The position numbers and the translations under genes were made by a program. The notes beneath the pieces were generated by a model. That model saw nothing but the letters and a program-made list of their open reading frames with translations, made no database searches and had not been told where the DNA came from. A DNA stretch of 64,000 bases from NCBI GenBank assembly GCA_944320815.1, contig CALUIZ010000013.1:18845-82844 (forward strand), read 5' to 3'. Of this stretch, positions 42,506 to 51,548 are shown piece after piece (position 1 is the first letter of the stretch; each line of letters starts with the position of its first letter). Source of the stretch: an uncultured Phocaeicola sp. GTDB taxonomy: Bacteria; Bacteroidota; Bacteroidia; Bacteroidales; Bacteroidaceae.

Positions 42506-42600
42506 GCATGGGGAGAAACCGGCAGGCACACATTGATTTTATTCTATCTGCTTATGCTGTTTTTGATTACTTTTTCTTACCTTTACGTCACGAAAATTAA

Positions 42601-43626
42601 ATGCAGCAGACTATGAAAATAGGAATCTTGACTTCAGGCGGCGACTGTCCCGGCATCAACGCTACAATCCGCGGGGTGTGCAAGGCGGCCATCAATCATT
42701 ATGGCATGGAAGTATATGGCATCCGGAACGGTTTCCGGGGCTTGCTGGATGATGACGTGGTGCGGCTGGACAACATTTCGCTTACCGGACTGCTGAACAT
42801 GGGGGGGACCATTCTGGGAACTTCCAGAGTCAAGCCTTTCAAGAGGAAGGGAGGAGGAGCTTTTTCTGAAGACAAGCCCGCCATTCTGATTCAGACCATC
42901 AGGAAACACCAGTTGGACTGCATCGTCTGCATCGGAGGAAACGGCACACAGAAGACAGCCGCCAAACTGGCCGAAATGGGTGTGAACGTGGTGGGCATTC
43001 CGAAAACGATAGACAATGACGTATGGGGTACGGACGTGTCGTTCGGTTTCGACTCGGCAGTGTCCATCGCCACCGACGCGATAGACCGTCTGCACTCGAC
43101 GGCCAGTTCACACCAGCGTGTGATGGTGATTGAAGTCATGGGGCACAAGGCAGGATGGATAGCCCTCTATTCGGGCATGGCAGGAGGAGGCGACATCATC
43201 CTTCTTCCCGAAATACCGTATGACATCCACCGCATAGGAGATGCCATCATCGACCGGCTGAAAAAGGGGAAACCTTATTCCATTGTAGTGGTGGCTGAAG
43301 GTATCCAGACTTTCGGCGGGAAAAAAGCCGCACAGTACATCGCTGAAGAAATAGAGTATGAAACGGGGTTTGAAACCCGCGAAACAGTGCTGGGCTATAT
43401 CCAGCGCGGAGGAAGTCCCACGGCTTACGACCGCAACCTGGCCACACGCATGGGAGGACATGCCGTTGACCTGATTTCCCAAAACAGTTTCGGACGGATG
43501 GTGGCCCTGCACGGCAACTCCATCGGTTCAAAACCGCTGGCGGAAGTGGCCGGACAACTGAAACTGGTGACAGAGGAACATGACCTGGTGGTACAGGGAC
43601 GCCACATGGGAATCTGTTTCGGATAA
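42601..43626 (+). CDS. pfkA: 6-phosphofructokinase
   Basis: A 341-aa glycolytic enzyme. A start four codons later (42613) gives the usual N-terminus MKIGILTSGGDCPGINA. Active-site motifs are GGNGTQKTA, PKTIDNDVWGTD, VMGHKAGWIALYSG and LGYIQRGGSPTAYDR. Gly in GGNGT is the ATP-type residue, whereas the Lys of PKTIDND is shared with PPi-type and group III enzymes, so the phosphate donor is not certain. Upstream TACCTTTA near 42577 is a weak -7 box. Confidence 0.92.
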   Translation: MQQTMKIGILTSGGDCPGINATIRGVCKAAINHYGMEVYGIRNGFRGLLDDDVVRLDNISLTGLLNMGGTILGTSRVKPFKRKGGGAFSEDKPAILIQTIRKHQLDCIVCIGGNGTQKTAAKLAEMGVNVVGIPKTIDNDVWGTDVSFGFDSAVSIATDAIDRLHSTASSHQRVMVIEVMGHKAGWIALYSGMAGGGDIILLPEIPYDIHRIGDAIIDRLKKGKPYSIVVVAEGIQTFGGKKAAQYIAEEIEYETGFETRETVLGYIQRGGSPTAYDRNLATRMGGHAVDLISQNSFGRMVALHGNSIGSKPLAEVAGQLKLVTEEHDLVVQGRHMGICFG

Positions 43627-43697
43627 GCAGACGGGAAACAGAAAATCCATTCCGCCGGCAAACAGACATTACCTGAAGTTCTCACAATAAAACCAAC

Positions 43698-46600
43698 ATG
43701 ATGAAAAGATTATTTCTATTCGGGACCATACTCTGTATCGTCTTGACCATGAAAGCCCAAACCGCCGGAAACGTCTCCGGATTAGACAAAGCGCATTTCA
43801 ACAAGTACTGGAAAATCGAATCGGAGTCGCCCGACTATAAAGTTTCTTTCTCGGGAGACACGTGTGAAATCCTGTCACCCAAAGGACTCACCTTGTGGAG
43901 AAAAGAAAAGATGCAGGGAGACCTGACCATCGAATACGACGCATGTGTCGTGGACGAAGGGAAACCAGGCGACCGTCTGAGCGACCTGAACTGTTTCTGG
44001 ATGGCATCCGACCCGCACGAAAAGGACATATGGAAACGCATGGACTGGAGAAAGGGTGAATTTGTGAAATGTTATTCCCTCCAATTATATTATATGGGAT
44101 ACGGGGGAAACTATAATTCAACCACACGCTTCCGCCGGTACGACGGAAATGAAGCCGGCATAACAGAGCCCGAAAAGCGGCCTGCCATCCTGAAGGAATA
44201 TACAGACAGCCAGAATCTGCTCGTTCCGAACAAATGGTATCACATCAAACTCCAGAACAAGGGAAACCGGGTGAAATATTACATCGACGGAAAACTGCTG
44301 GTAGATTTCTGCGACCCTGACCCACTGACTGAGGGATGGTTCGGGTTCCGTACCACTCTGTCGAGAACGAGAATCACGAACTTCAGATACAGCCGCCAGA
44401 CAAGCCATGAGACGGCATGTCTTCACTGGGTAGGAAAAACGCCTCAGGAAACCTGCAGCGTCAGTTTTGGAGTGCCTTTCCGGCAAGGGGAGGTCCGGCC
44501 TGAAACTCCTCTGCTTCTGCAGACTTCCGAAGGAAAAGATATCGCCTCCGACAATTGGACCATGGCCTACTGGCCCGACGGCTCTGTAAAATGGGCCGGA
44601 ATGGCGGCCGTCATCCCCGGAAACACCCCCGGACTGAAAGTCATTCCGCAGAAGAAAAACAGAAAGCCGGAAGAGTCTTCCCTAAAGGTTGAGGAATCTT
44701 CATACGGGTTCAAAATATCCACAGGAAACGTCACGGCCTATATTCCCCGTTCGGGAGCATACATAATCGACAGTCTGTTTTACAAGAACTGCAAGGTAGG
44801 GGGAAAAGCCGACCTGATAGCTTCCGTCCAGGACAAGCCGTCTGATGCAGATGTAACGGACATGCACATCACTCATTTCAAGAGTCAACTGCATCGCGTG
44901 ACACTGGAACAGAAAGGCAATGTACGTGCGACCGTCAAAATAGAGGGTGTACATCAGAATGCAGAACGGGAATGGCTTCCGTTTGTCCTGCGTATGTATT
45001 TCTATGCAGAAAGTGAACAGATAAGAATGGTGCATACGTTCACTTTCGACGGAGACCAGCACAAAGATTTCATCCGTTCACTGGGACTCCGCTTTCAGAT
45101 TCCCATGCGCGAAGCTCTGTACAACCGGCACGTCGCTTTTGCCTGTACCGACGGAGGTATATGGAGCGAACCGGTGCAGCCTCTGGTGGGACGGCGCGTT
45201 CTGTCTCTGGGAGATAACGATACATTACAGCTACAGCAGATGCAAGGCAAACGGATTCCTGAATATGAAAAATTCGATGACAAGAACCAGGCTCTGATTG
45301 ACAACTGGGCTTCATGGGACAATTTCCGTCTTTCCCAACTGAGTGACAATGCATTTTCTATCCGTAAAAGAGCTACTGAGGACAATCCGTGGATAGGAAC
45401 ATTCACCGGCACACGCTCAGACGGATATGCTTTCGCCGGAGATGTAAGCGGAGGACTTGGAGTCAGTCTGAAAGACTTCTGGCAGTCCTATCCCACTTCT
45501 CTCGAGATACAGCACGCACGCTCAGATGAAGCGTCTCTGGTAGTCTGGCTGTGGAGCCCGGAATCAGAAGCCATGGATTTAAGACACTACGACAAGGTAG
45601 CCCACGATCTGAACGCAAGCTACGAAGATGTACAGGAAGGGATGAGCACTCCCTATGGTATCGCCCGCACTCATACCCTCACGCTCGTACCACAGGGAAA
45701 TTATCCGGGAAAGGAAGGTGTATCCACAACAGCAAGAATGCTCGCCGAGGCGTCTCCGCTGATTTGTACGCCTGAATATCTGCACGCATGCCGTGCATTC
45801 GGCATATGGTCGCTTCCTGACAGGAGCAATCCGGCACGAAGCAAAGTAGAAGACCGTCTGGAAACTTATATCCAATTCTATCAGAAAGCAATAGAGCAGA
45901 ACAAATGGTATGGATTCTGGAATTACGGAGACTTCATGCATGCGTATGACCCTATACGGCATTGCTGGAGATACGATATAGGAGGATTCGCCTGGGACAA
46001 TACAGAACTTGCATCCAACATGTGGCTGTGGTATAGTTTCCTTCGCACCGGACGGTATGACATATGGAAAATGGCGGAAGCCATGACACGGCATACTACT
46101 GAAATTGATGTGTATCACATCGGACCGAATGCCGGACTGGGAAGCCGCCACAATGTCAGTCACTGGGGATGCGGTGCCAAGGAAGCACGAATCAGCCAGG
46201 CGGCATGGAACCGCTTCTTCTATTATCTCACGACCGATGAACGGAGCGGTGACCTTATGAGCGAAGTGAAGGATGCAGACCAGAAACTCTACACTCTCGA
46301 CCCGATGCGTCTGGCAGAACCGAGAAGCAAGTTCCCCTGCTCTGCCCCAGCCCGACTGCGGATTGGCCCTGACTGGTTGGCTTATGCAGGCAACTGGATG
46401 ACAGAATGGGAACGGACAAGAAACGACAAATACCGCGACAAAATCGTGACCGGCATGAAAAGTATCGCCTCACTTCCCCACGGACTGTTTACCGGCAACA
46501 AAGCTTTGGGGTTTGACCCGGCCACAGGTGTCATCAGTTATGAAGGTGACCCGTCGCTGAAAAACACCAATCATCTGATGACAATCATGGGAGGATTTGA

Positions 46601-46934
46601 AATCATGAACGAAATGCAAGAGATGGTGTCGGTTCCTGAATTCAACGAAGCATGGCTTGAACATGCACGCGACTTCAAGAAACGCAACAAATTCAGGGTA
46701 TGCCGCCTGGCAGCCTATGCGGCATGGAAATTATACGATCCCAAACTGGCAGCCGAAACATGGAACGACTTATGGACAAAACTTGAACACACACCAGCTC
46801 CGCCCATGACTATAAAAAAGATACTCCCGCCCGAAGTGCCCGCCCCGCTCGATGAATGTACACCGATAAGCACCAATGATGCGGCACTATGGAGTCTGGA
46901 TGCCATCTATATGCAGGAAGTCATCCCCCAATAA
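43698..46934 (+). CDS. PL26-type rhamnogalacturonan exolyase with N-terminal DUF6250-like domain
   Basis: A 1078-aa secreted protein (signal peptide ending TMKAQ; start may be the second Met). Residues ~25-235 are a jelly-roll of the DUF6250/LamG type (YDACVVDEGKPGDRLSDLNCFWMASDP, WYHIKLQNKGNRVKYYIDGKLLVDF). From ~240 it follows the PcRGLX/YetA-like pattern: WVGKTPQETCSVSFGVPF, MAYWPDGSVKWAG, then the alpha/alpha barrel with YGFWNYGDFMHAYDP and HNVSHWGCGAKEARIS. Family members cleave RG-I from the chain end. It follows pfkA by 71 nt, and a terminator follows it. Confidence 0.82.
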   Translation: MMKRLFLFGTILCIVLTMKAQTAGNVSGLDKAHFNKYWKIESESPDYKVSFSGDTCEILSPKGLTLWRKEKMQGDLTIEYDACVVDEGKPGDRLSDLNCFWMASDPHEKDIWKRMDWRKGEFVKCYSLQLYYMGYGGNYNSTTRFRRYDGNEAGITEPEKRPAILKEYTDSQNLLVPNKWYHIKLQNKGNRVKYYIDGKLLVDFCDPDPLTEGWFGFRTTLSRTRITNFRYSRQTSHETACLHWVGKTPQETCSVSFGVPFRQGEVRPETPLLLQTSEGKDIASDNWTMAYWPDGSVKWAGMAAVIPGNTPGLKVIPQKKNRKPEESSLKVEESSYGFKISTGNVTAYIPRSGAYIIDSLFYKNCKVGGKADLIASVQDKPSDADVTDMHITHFKSQLHRVTLEQKGNVRATVKIEGVHQNAEREWLPFVLRMYFYAESEQIRMVHTFTFDGDQHKDFIRSLGLRFQIPMREALYNRHVAFACTDGGIWSEPVQPLVGRRVLSLGDNDTLQLQQMQGKRIPEYEKFDDKNQALIDNWASWDNFRLSQLSDNAFSIRKRATEDNPWIGTFTGTRSDGYAFAGDVSGGLGVSLKDFWQSYPTSLEIQHARSDEASLVVWLWSPESEAMDLRHYDKVAHDLNASYEDVQEGMSTPYGIARTHTLTLVPQGNYPGKEGVSTTARMLAEASPLICTPEYLHACRAFGIWSLPDRSNPARSKVEDRLETYIQFYQKAIEQNKWYGFWNYGDFMHAYDPIRHCWRYDIGGFAWDNTELASNMWLWYSFLRTGRYDIWKMAEAMTRHTTEIDVYHIGPNAGLGSRHNVSHWGCGAKEARISQAAWNRFFYYLTTDERSGDLMSEVKDADQKLYTLDPMRLAEPRSKFPCSAPARLRIGPDWLAYAGNWMTEWERTRNDKYRDKIVTGMKSIASLPHGLFTGNKALGFDPATGVISYEGDPSLKNTNHLMTIMGGFEIMNEMQEMVSVPEFNEAWLEHARDFKKRNKFRVCRLAAYAAWKLYDPKLAAETWNDLWTKLEHTPAPPMTIKKILPPEVPAPLDECTPISTNDAALWSLDAIYMQEVIPQ

Positions 46935-46941
46935 CAAACGA

Positions 46942-46983
46942 CAATGCCAGCCTGTACATGTTCTTTCATGCAGGCTGGCATTG
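46942..46983. terminator. bidirectional terminator
   Basis: CAATGCCAGCCTG...CAGGCTGGCATTG, 13-bp stem between the convergent PL26 and GH42 genes. Confidence 0.85.
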
Positions 46984-47013
46984 CTGTATATCATTCACAG
47001 AAAATGCGGTATC

Positions 47014-49089
47014 TCATTTCAGTCTGAACACAAACACATCGGCAGTATTGATGTCGGGAGTACCTATCACTGCCTCCGCATTCTGCGGAAGGCTGAAATG
47101 ATAAGGCTTGTCACCATAATTCAGTACGATTCCAAAGCCGTTACGATACTCCAATGTCACGCCATACGGCAAGTCCATCACGTCTATCCCCAGCCGGGCA
47201 TACAATTTGTCAAGTACCATCCGCTCAAGTTGGCCGTCAGAACTGTCCACACCCACATAAGTGACCGTTCCCTTCCCCAGCCTGCGGAAAGTGACAGCCG
47301 GTTTCCCTTCATAAAAATCCTGCGCATAGGTAGCCCAAACCTCATTTCCTTGATCCGGACACAAAATCTCACCCCACGTATTCCATGAACAGGTCTGTCC
47401 GTCCATTTTCACCGTTCCGGAATATTTGGGAAGCAGCAAGTCGTAGAATTCCATCTTGTTGCCGGTCAGTCCACTGATCATGGAACCGAACGGAGCCTCC
47501 GGCAGACGTCCGAAACGGTCCTTCTGGGCTGTGCGGCAAGTGAGCACCAGATTCCCGCCATTCTCTACATATTCAGTCCATCTGTCCACCAGCTCCTTGT
47601 CGGCCAACTGATAGGCAGGTGCTATCATCACCGGATATTCGGAGAAATCTTTCTCTTCGCTGATAAAGTCAACCGGCGCACCGTAAGCCTTCAGCGGACG
47701 ATAGTATTTGTCCACATGCCTGAACGTATCCCATGTGACATTCTGCTTCTGGCGGTCAATGCTCCAGTAATTTTCCGGATTCCACAGAATCGCAGTCCTG
47801 CGTTTCAAATAACTCTCAGGCTTGACATCTTTGCTGTCCGCTTTCCCACGCAGAAGCCGGATTTCTTCAATGAACTTCGCATATTCTTCTCCGCCGGGAG
47901 TCACCGTCACTCCATCCGTTCCTACAATTCCATAATGATATTGTTCCGTTCCATACAGCGGCTGGCGATACCGGTACGTGCATACAAAATCAGAACCTCC
48001 GGCAAACACGCTCCACAACCAGAGCCGCACGGCACCGGGAAGCGGCTGCGGATTGATTGTCCCCCAGTTCACCTGTCCCGGCTGAAGCTCCATCACTCCA
48101 TATGTGCCCTTCACCGGACGGAAAAAGTCATTGGCCATTGCGATGCGGAGCGGATTGCCTACACGGAACCCCGTACGGCCTACCCCTTCATCGTCTCCAT
48201 AAACCATATAGCGGGTATAGCTGACAAAATCCAGGTCTTTGCTACCTCCGATATGCCCCTTGTCATAGTCGGGGATATAGTTGGTCGTCACCCACTGGTT
48301 TTTTGCATACTTCTTTATCAACAGACATTGTTCATTCAGAAAATCGTTGGTCTGTTTGGCGGCGAAACGGCGGTAGTCAAGAATCTGGTGATGGTTCATG
48401 AACATCTGTGCCGTCTTGGGAAGATTGATTTCATCAAAAGAAGAATACACCTCACTCCAGAAGGCGGTGCCCCAGGCATCATTCAGTTCGTTGATGTCAT
48501 CATGATATTTCTCGCGCAGAAACTCACGGAACCCCTTTTCCGCAGCCGGATTATAGTCGAACTGCACGGTCGGCTCATTGTCCAACTGCCATCCTATGAT
48601 ACGGGAATCGTTCCCGTAATGACGGGCCAACTCCTCAATCATCCTGTAAGCCAGCCTGCGATATACGGGTGAGGCGAACGAAGCATGCTGGCGCGCCCCA
48701 TGGTCAAGCACCGTACCGTCTTCCGACTTCAGAAGAATCTCCGGATACTTCCGGCTCAACCATACGGGAGGAGTAGCCGTAGACGTGCACATGACCACTT
48801 TCAAATCATATTTGGCGGCCAGTTCCACCGCACGATCAAGCCATGCAAAATCATACACCCCCTCCCGGGGTTCCAGCTGCGCCCACGCAAATTCAGCGAA
48901 ATGGGTAAACTCGAACCCCAGGTCGTGCATACGTTTCAGGTCACGCTCCCACTGGCTCTCGTCCCAATGTTCCGGATAATAATATGCACCGGTCAGCGTC
49001 AAGTCTTTCTCGTCAAACCAAGGTTGCTGGGCAAACACACTTCCAGCCAACATACAGCCGCAGAAAAGGCCAATCCATCGTTTTTTCAT
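47014..49089 (-). CDS. secreted beta-galactosidase, GH42
   Basis: A 691-aa enzyme with a signal peptide (AGSVFAQ). The TIM barrel starts LTGAYYYPEHWDESQWERDL. The acid/base is E172 (IGWQLDNEPTV) and the nucleophile E334 (YGVMELQPGQVNW). A trimerisation-like domain (VMIAPAYQLADKELVDRW, GGNLVLTCRTAQKDRFG) and a C-terminal beta domain follow. It probably trims beta-galactan side chains from RG-I, given its neighbours. It is transcribed divergently from the RG-I operon. Confidence 0.93.
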   Translation of the reverse strand: MKKRWIGLFCGCMLAGSVFAQQPWFDEKDLTLTGAYYYPEHWDESQWERDLKRMHDLGFEFTHFAEFAWAQLEPREGVYDFAWLDRAVELAAKYDLKVVMCTSTATPPVWLSRKYPEILLKSEDGTVLDHGARQHASFASPVYRRLAYRMIEELARHYGNDSRIIGWQLDNEPTVQFDYNPAAEKGFREFLREKYHDDINELNDAWGTAFWSEVYSSFDEINLPKTAQMFMNHHQILDYRRFAAKQTNDFLNEQCLLIKKYAKNQWVTTNYIPDYDKGHIGGSKDLDFVSYTRYMVYGDDEGVGRTGFRVGNPLRIAMANDFFRPVKGTYGVMELQPGQVNWGTINPQPLPGAVRLWLWSVFAGGSDFVCTYRYRQPLYGTEQYHYGIVGTDGVTVTPGGEEYAKFIEEIRLLRGKADSKDVKPESYLKRRTAILWNPENYWSIDRQKQNVTWDTFRHVDKYYRPLKAYGAPVDFISEEKDFSEYPVMIAPAYQLADKELVDRWTEYVENGGNLVLTCRTAQKDRFGRLPEAPFGSMISGLTGNKMEFYDLLLPKYSGTVKMDGQTCSWNTWGEILCPDQGNEVWATYAQDFYEGKPAVTFRRLGKGTVTYVGVDSSDGQLERMVLDKLYARLGIDVMDLPYGVTLEYRNGFGIVLNYGDKPYHFSLPQNAEAVIGTPDINTADVFVFRLK

Positions 49090-49126
49090 TGCATCATCTT
49101 TTAAGAACTAAAAATACATTTGTCCG

Positions 49127-49134
49127 CAAAAATA
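49127..49134 (-). promoter_or_regulatory. -7 box of GH42
   Basis: TATTTTTG on the minus strand, 38 nt before the start; -33 element weak. Confidence 0.5.
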
Positions 49135-49241
49135 AAAGATATTTGCCCTTATGCTGCATAAAACAGCTCTTTTTTACCCCTTCATGCACAATAATACATA
49201 AACATGTATGATTGTCCATGCCACAAGACCAAATAGATTCG

Positions 49242-49249
49242 TATTTTTG
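49242..49249 (+). promoter_or_regulatory. -7 box of the RG-I operon
   Basis: TATTTTTG 200 nt before the first gene; CATG lies at the -33 position with a 21-nt spacer. If used, palindrome array E would be inside the 5' leader. Confidence 0.45.
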
Positions 49250-49293
49250 CTACTGTATAAATGGAGTCCGGGGTCTCCTGCCCTTCCGCACAT

Positions 49294-49383
49294 GGAAAAG
49301 CATTCCGTTTCCTGCAAGAAAACAACCGCATGTTTCAGGCAGAACAGGCTGTTGCTTCTCATGAAACAGCCCGTTGTTTTTCC
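49294..49383. repeat. palindrome array E (4 units)
   Basis: GGAAAAGCATTCCGTTTCC, GAAAACAACCGCATGTTTC, GAACAGGCTGTTGCTTC and GAAACAGCCCGTTGTTTTTC are centred near 49303, 49327, 49350 and 49372 (22-24 bp spacing). This is the most regular of the five arrays. It lies between the divergent GH42 and RG-I operon starts; short ORFs crossing it are formed by the repeat. Confidence 0.65.
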
Positions 49384-49449
49384 TTCACGGACTGCAAGGA
49401 CAGACGAGGGCATCCATTGAACAGAAAAGAACCTTAAAAACATTTTTCC

Positions 49450-50082
49450 ATGAAACCACTGAGACTGACAGCAACCCTCTTCATACTGTTCTTCGTGTGC
49501 CGCCTTTCGGCTCAGAAAGAAACCGTCTTCTGCCTGCCCGACGGGTCGGGCATCCTGAGATTCGGGCTGGTCACTGCAAACCAAGACATCTGGCTCGACA
49601 CGGACAAACGGCTGGCAACTGACAACCTGCTTTCCATTGAAGGCCGCCATCTGGACGAAACGGAAGGATACATTATAGAAGTGTCAGGCACCGCTCTTCC
49701 GGAAGGTGCCATGCTGGCATGGACATTCGGCGGATGTGACAGTCCCGGTCCGGTCCACGACATACACCCGGAGTACTGCAAAGACAACGTGTTCAGCATA
49801 GAAGGCACCAGCATCACCGTCTATCACGGCAAAGTGATGCGTCTGCGCATCACGCAACTGGTCACCTCCAAACCTTCAGACATCCGGCTGGCCGACGGCC
49901 ACAGACAGGAAAGTCCTCAGATTCTTTTCCTGTCGGGAAAGAAGACCGACGCGCCTGTCGTGGCTTCCCTATGTCCGATTGCACAGGGAGAGAAGATTTA
50001 CTTCTGTCTCTACAAGCCTAACGGAAAAGCCGACTATGCAGACTATATGTTACCCGACTTGTTTAAAAAGGAAAACAAATGA
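49450..50082 (+). CDS. unknown secreted protein leading the RG-I operon
   Basis: A 210-aa protein with a signal peptide (FVCRLSAQ). I do not recognise the family. The mature part looks all-beta: VFCLPDGSGILRFGLVTAND-like opening strands, a central GCDSPGPVHDIHPEYCKDNVFSIEG and a C-terminal APVVASLCPIAQGEKIYFCLY. Cysteines occur in pairs, which may be disulfides in the periplasm. It overlaps the GH28 start by 4 nt (ATGA) and is therefore translationally coupled to a galacturonosidase, which suggests a role in RG-I handling. Confidence 0.7.
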   Translation: MKPLRLTATLFILFFVCRLSAQKETVFCLPDGSGILRFGLVTANQDIWLDTDKRLATDNLLSIEGRHLDETEGYIIEVSGTALPEGAMLAWTFGGCDSPGPVHDIHPEYCKDNVFSIEGTSITVYHGKVMRLRITQLVTSKPSDIRLADGHRQESPQILFLSGKKTDAPVVASLCPIAQGEKIYFCLYKPNGKADYADYMLPDLFKKENK

Positions 50083-51527
50083 AACGAAACCACTTCCTCA
50101 TCATGCTGCTGGGGCTGTGCGGGCTTTTCCATCCCCACTGCCTGCAGGCGAAACTGTACAATGTGGCGGATTTTGGAGCCACAGGCAACGGACAAACGAT
50201 TGATTCACACGCAATCAACGAAGCCATTCAGAAAGCTTCTTCCGAAGGAGGAGGGACTGTCTACATACCGGCGGGGGAATATCTCTGCTATTCAATCCGT
50301 CTGGCCAGCCACATCCATCTGTATCTGGAACAAGGGGCCACTCTTACAGCCGCCTTCCCTACTCCCACAGAAGGATATGACGAAGCGGAACCGAACGATG
50401 CCAACCTTTATCAGGACTTCGGACACAGCCATTGGAAAAATTCTCTCATCTGGGGAATCGGACTGGACAATGTCACTATCAGTGGTCCCGGTTCCATCTA
50501 CGGAAAAGGACTGACCCGCGAAGAAAGCCGCAGGAAGGGGGTGGGAAACAAGGCCATCAGTCTAAAAGAGTGCAGGAATGTCACGCTGAAAGACCTTTCC
50601 ATGAAACGATGCGGGCATTTCGCGCTTCTGGCCACGGGAGTGGACAACCTCACCCTCCATAATATAAAGGTAGACACTAACCGGGACGGGTTCGACATCG
50701 ACTGCTGCAAGAACGTGCGCATCAGCCAGTGCAGTCTCAACACTCCTTGGGATGATGCCATCGTGCTGAAAGCGTCGTACGCGCTGGGGTATTTCAAGGA
50801 TACTGAAAACGTGACGATATCCGACTGCTTCGTGAGCGGATACGACCGCGAATCTATGCTCGACTGCTCATGGAAACTCGACGAGCCGCAGGCACCGGAC
50901 CACGGATTCCGGACAGGGCGCATCAAGATAGGAACGGAATCAAGCGGAGGATTCAAGAACATAGCCATCACAAACTGTATCTTCGAACATTGCCGCGGAC
51001 TGGCTCTGGAAAGTGTCGATGGGGGAAAACTGGAAGACATCGTCATCAGCAACATCACGATGCGCCATATTGTCAACGCGGGAATCTTCCTGCGGCTGGG
51101 TTCCCGCATGCGCAGCCCTGAGGGTACACCTGTGGGAAGCATGAGGCGCATCCGCATCAGCCATATCAACGCTTACGACGTAGACTCCCGCTATTCGTCC
51201 ATCATCAGCGGAGTGCCGGACGGAATCATCGAAGATGTCACGTTCAACGACATCAACCTGTATTATCAGGGCGGATATTCGGAGGAGGACAGCCGGCGGG
51301 AAATACCGGAAGAAGAAAAGGCATACCCGGAACCGTGGATGTTCGGAACCATTCCGGCAAAAGGATTCTACATCCGCCATGCCAGAAACATTTCGTTCAA
51401 CCACATCAACTTCCATTACGAAAAGCCGGACGGACGGCCATTGTTCGTTACGGATGACGCGCAGAACATACGGTTCAACGACATCCGTTCCGACGGAAAA
51501 GAAGAGACAATTAACCCTATTCTATAA
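50079..51527 (+). CDS. GH28 polygalacturonase/rhamnogalacturonan hydrolase
   Basis: A 482-aa secreted right-handed beta-helix enzyme (signal peptide ending CLQA; NVADFGATGNGQTIDSHAIN). GH28 acids are visible in DGFDIDCCKNV and TPWDDAIVLKAS. The usual GHG histidine motif is replaced by GTESSGGFKNI, a feature of the RG-directed and exo-acting Bacteroides subgroup, and GRIKIG carries the substrate-binding RIK. It acts on galacturonosyl links in RG-I or homogalacturonan fragments. Second gene of the operon, 21 nt before PL11. Confidence 0.88.
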   Translation: MKRNHFLIMLLGLCGLFHPHCLQAKLYNVADFGATGNGQTIDSHAINEAIQKASSEGGGTVYIPAGEYLCYSIRLASHIHLYLEQGATLTAAFPTPTEGYDEAEPNDANLYQDFGHSHWKNSLIWGIGLDNVTISGPGSIYGKGLTREESRRKGVGNKAISLKECRNVTLKDLSMKRCGHFALLATGVDNLTLHNIKVDTNRDGFDIDCCKNVRISQCSLNTPWDDAIVLKASYALGYFKDTENVTISDCFVSGYDRESMLDCSWKLDEPQAPDHGFRTGRIKIGTESSGGFKNIAITNCIFEHCRGLALESVDGGKLEDIVISNITMRHIVNAGIFLRLGSRMRSPEGTPVGSMRRIRISHINAYDVDSRYSSIISGVPDGIIEDVTFNDINLYYQGGYSEEDSRREIPEEEKAYPEPWMFGTIPAKGFYIRHARNISFNHINFHYEKPDGRPLFVTDDAQNIRFNDIRSDGKEETINPIL

Positions 51528-51548
51528 ACATTACAATAGCTTAAAGAC

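Noticed and set aside
42304..42531. 76-residue N-terminal extension of the GH3-family protein
   Set aside because: It crosses a -7 box and palindrome array D, and has no family similarity.
49208..49420. 70-aa ORF across array E
   Set aside because: Its coding pattern comes from the repeat units; no RBS and no recognisable product.
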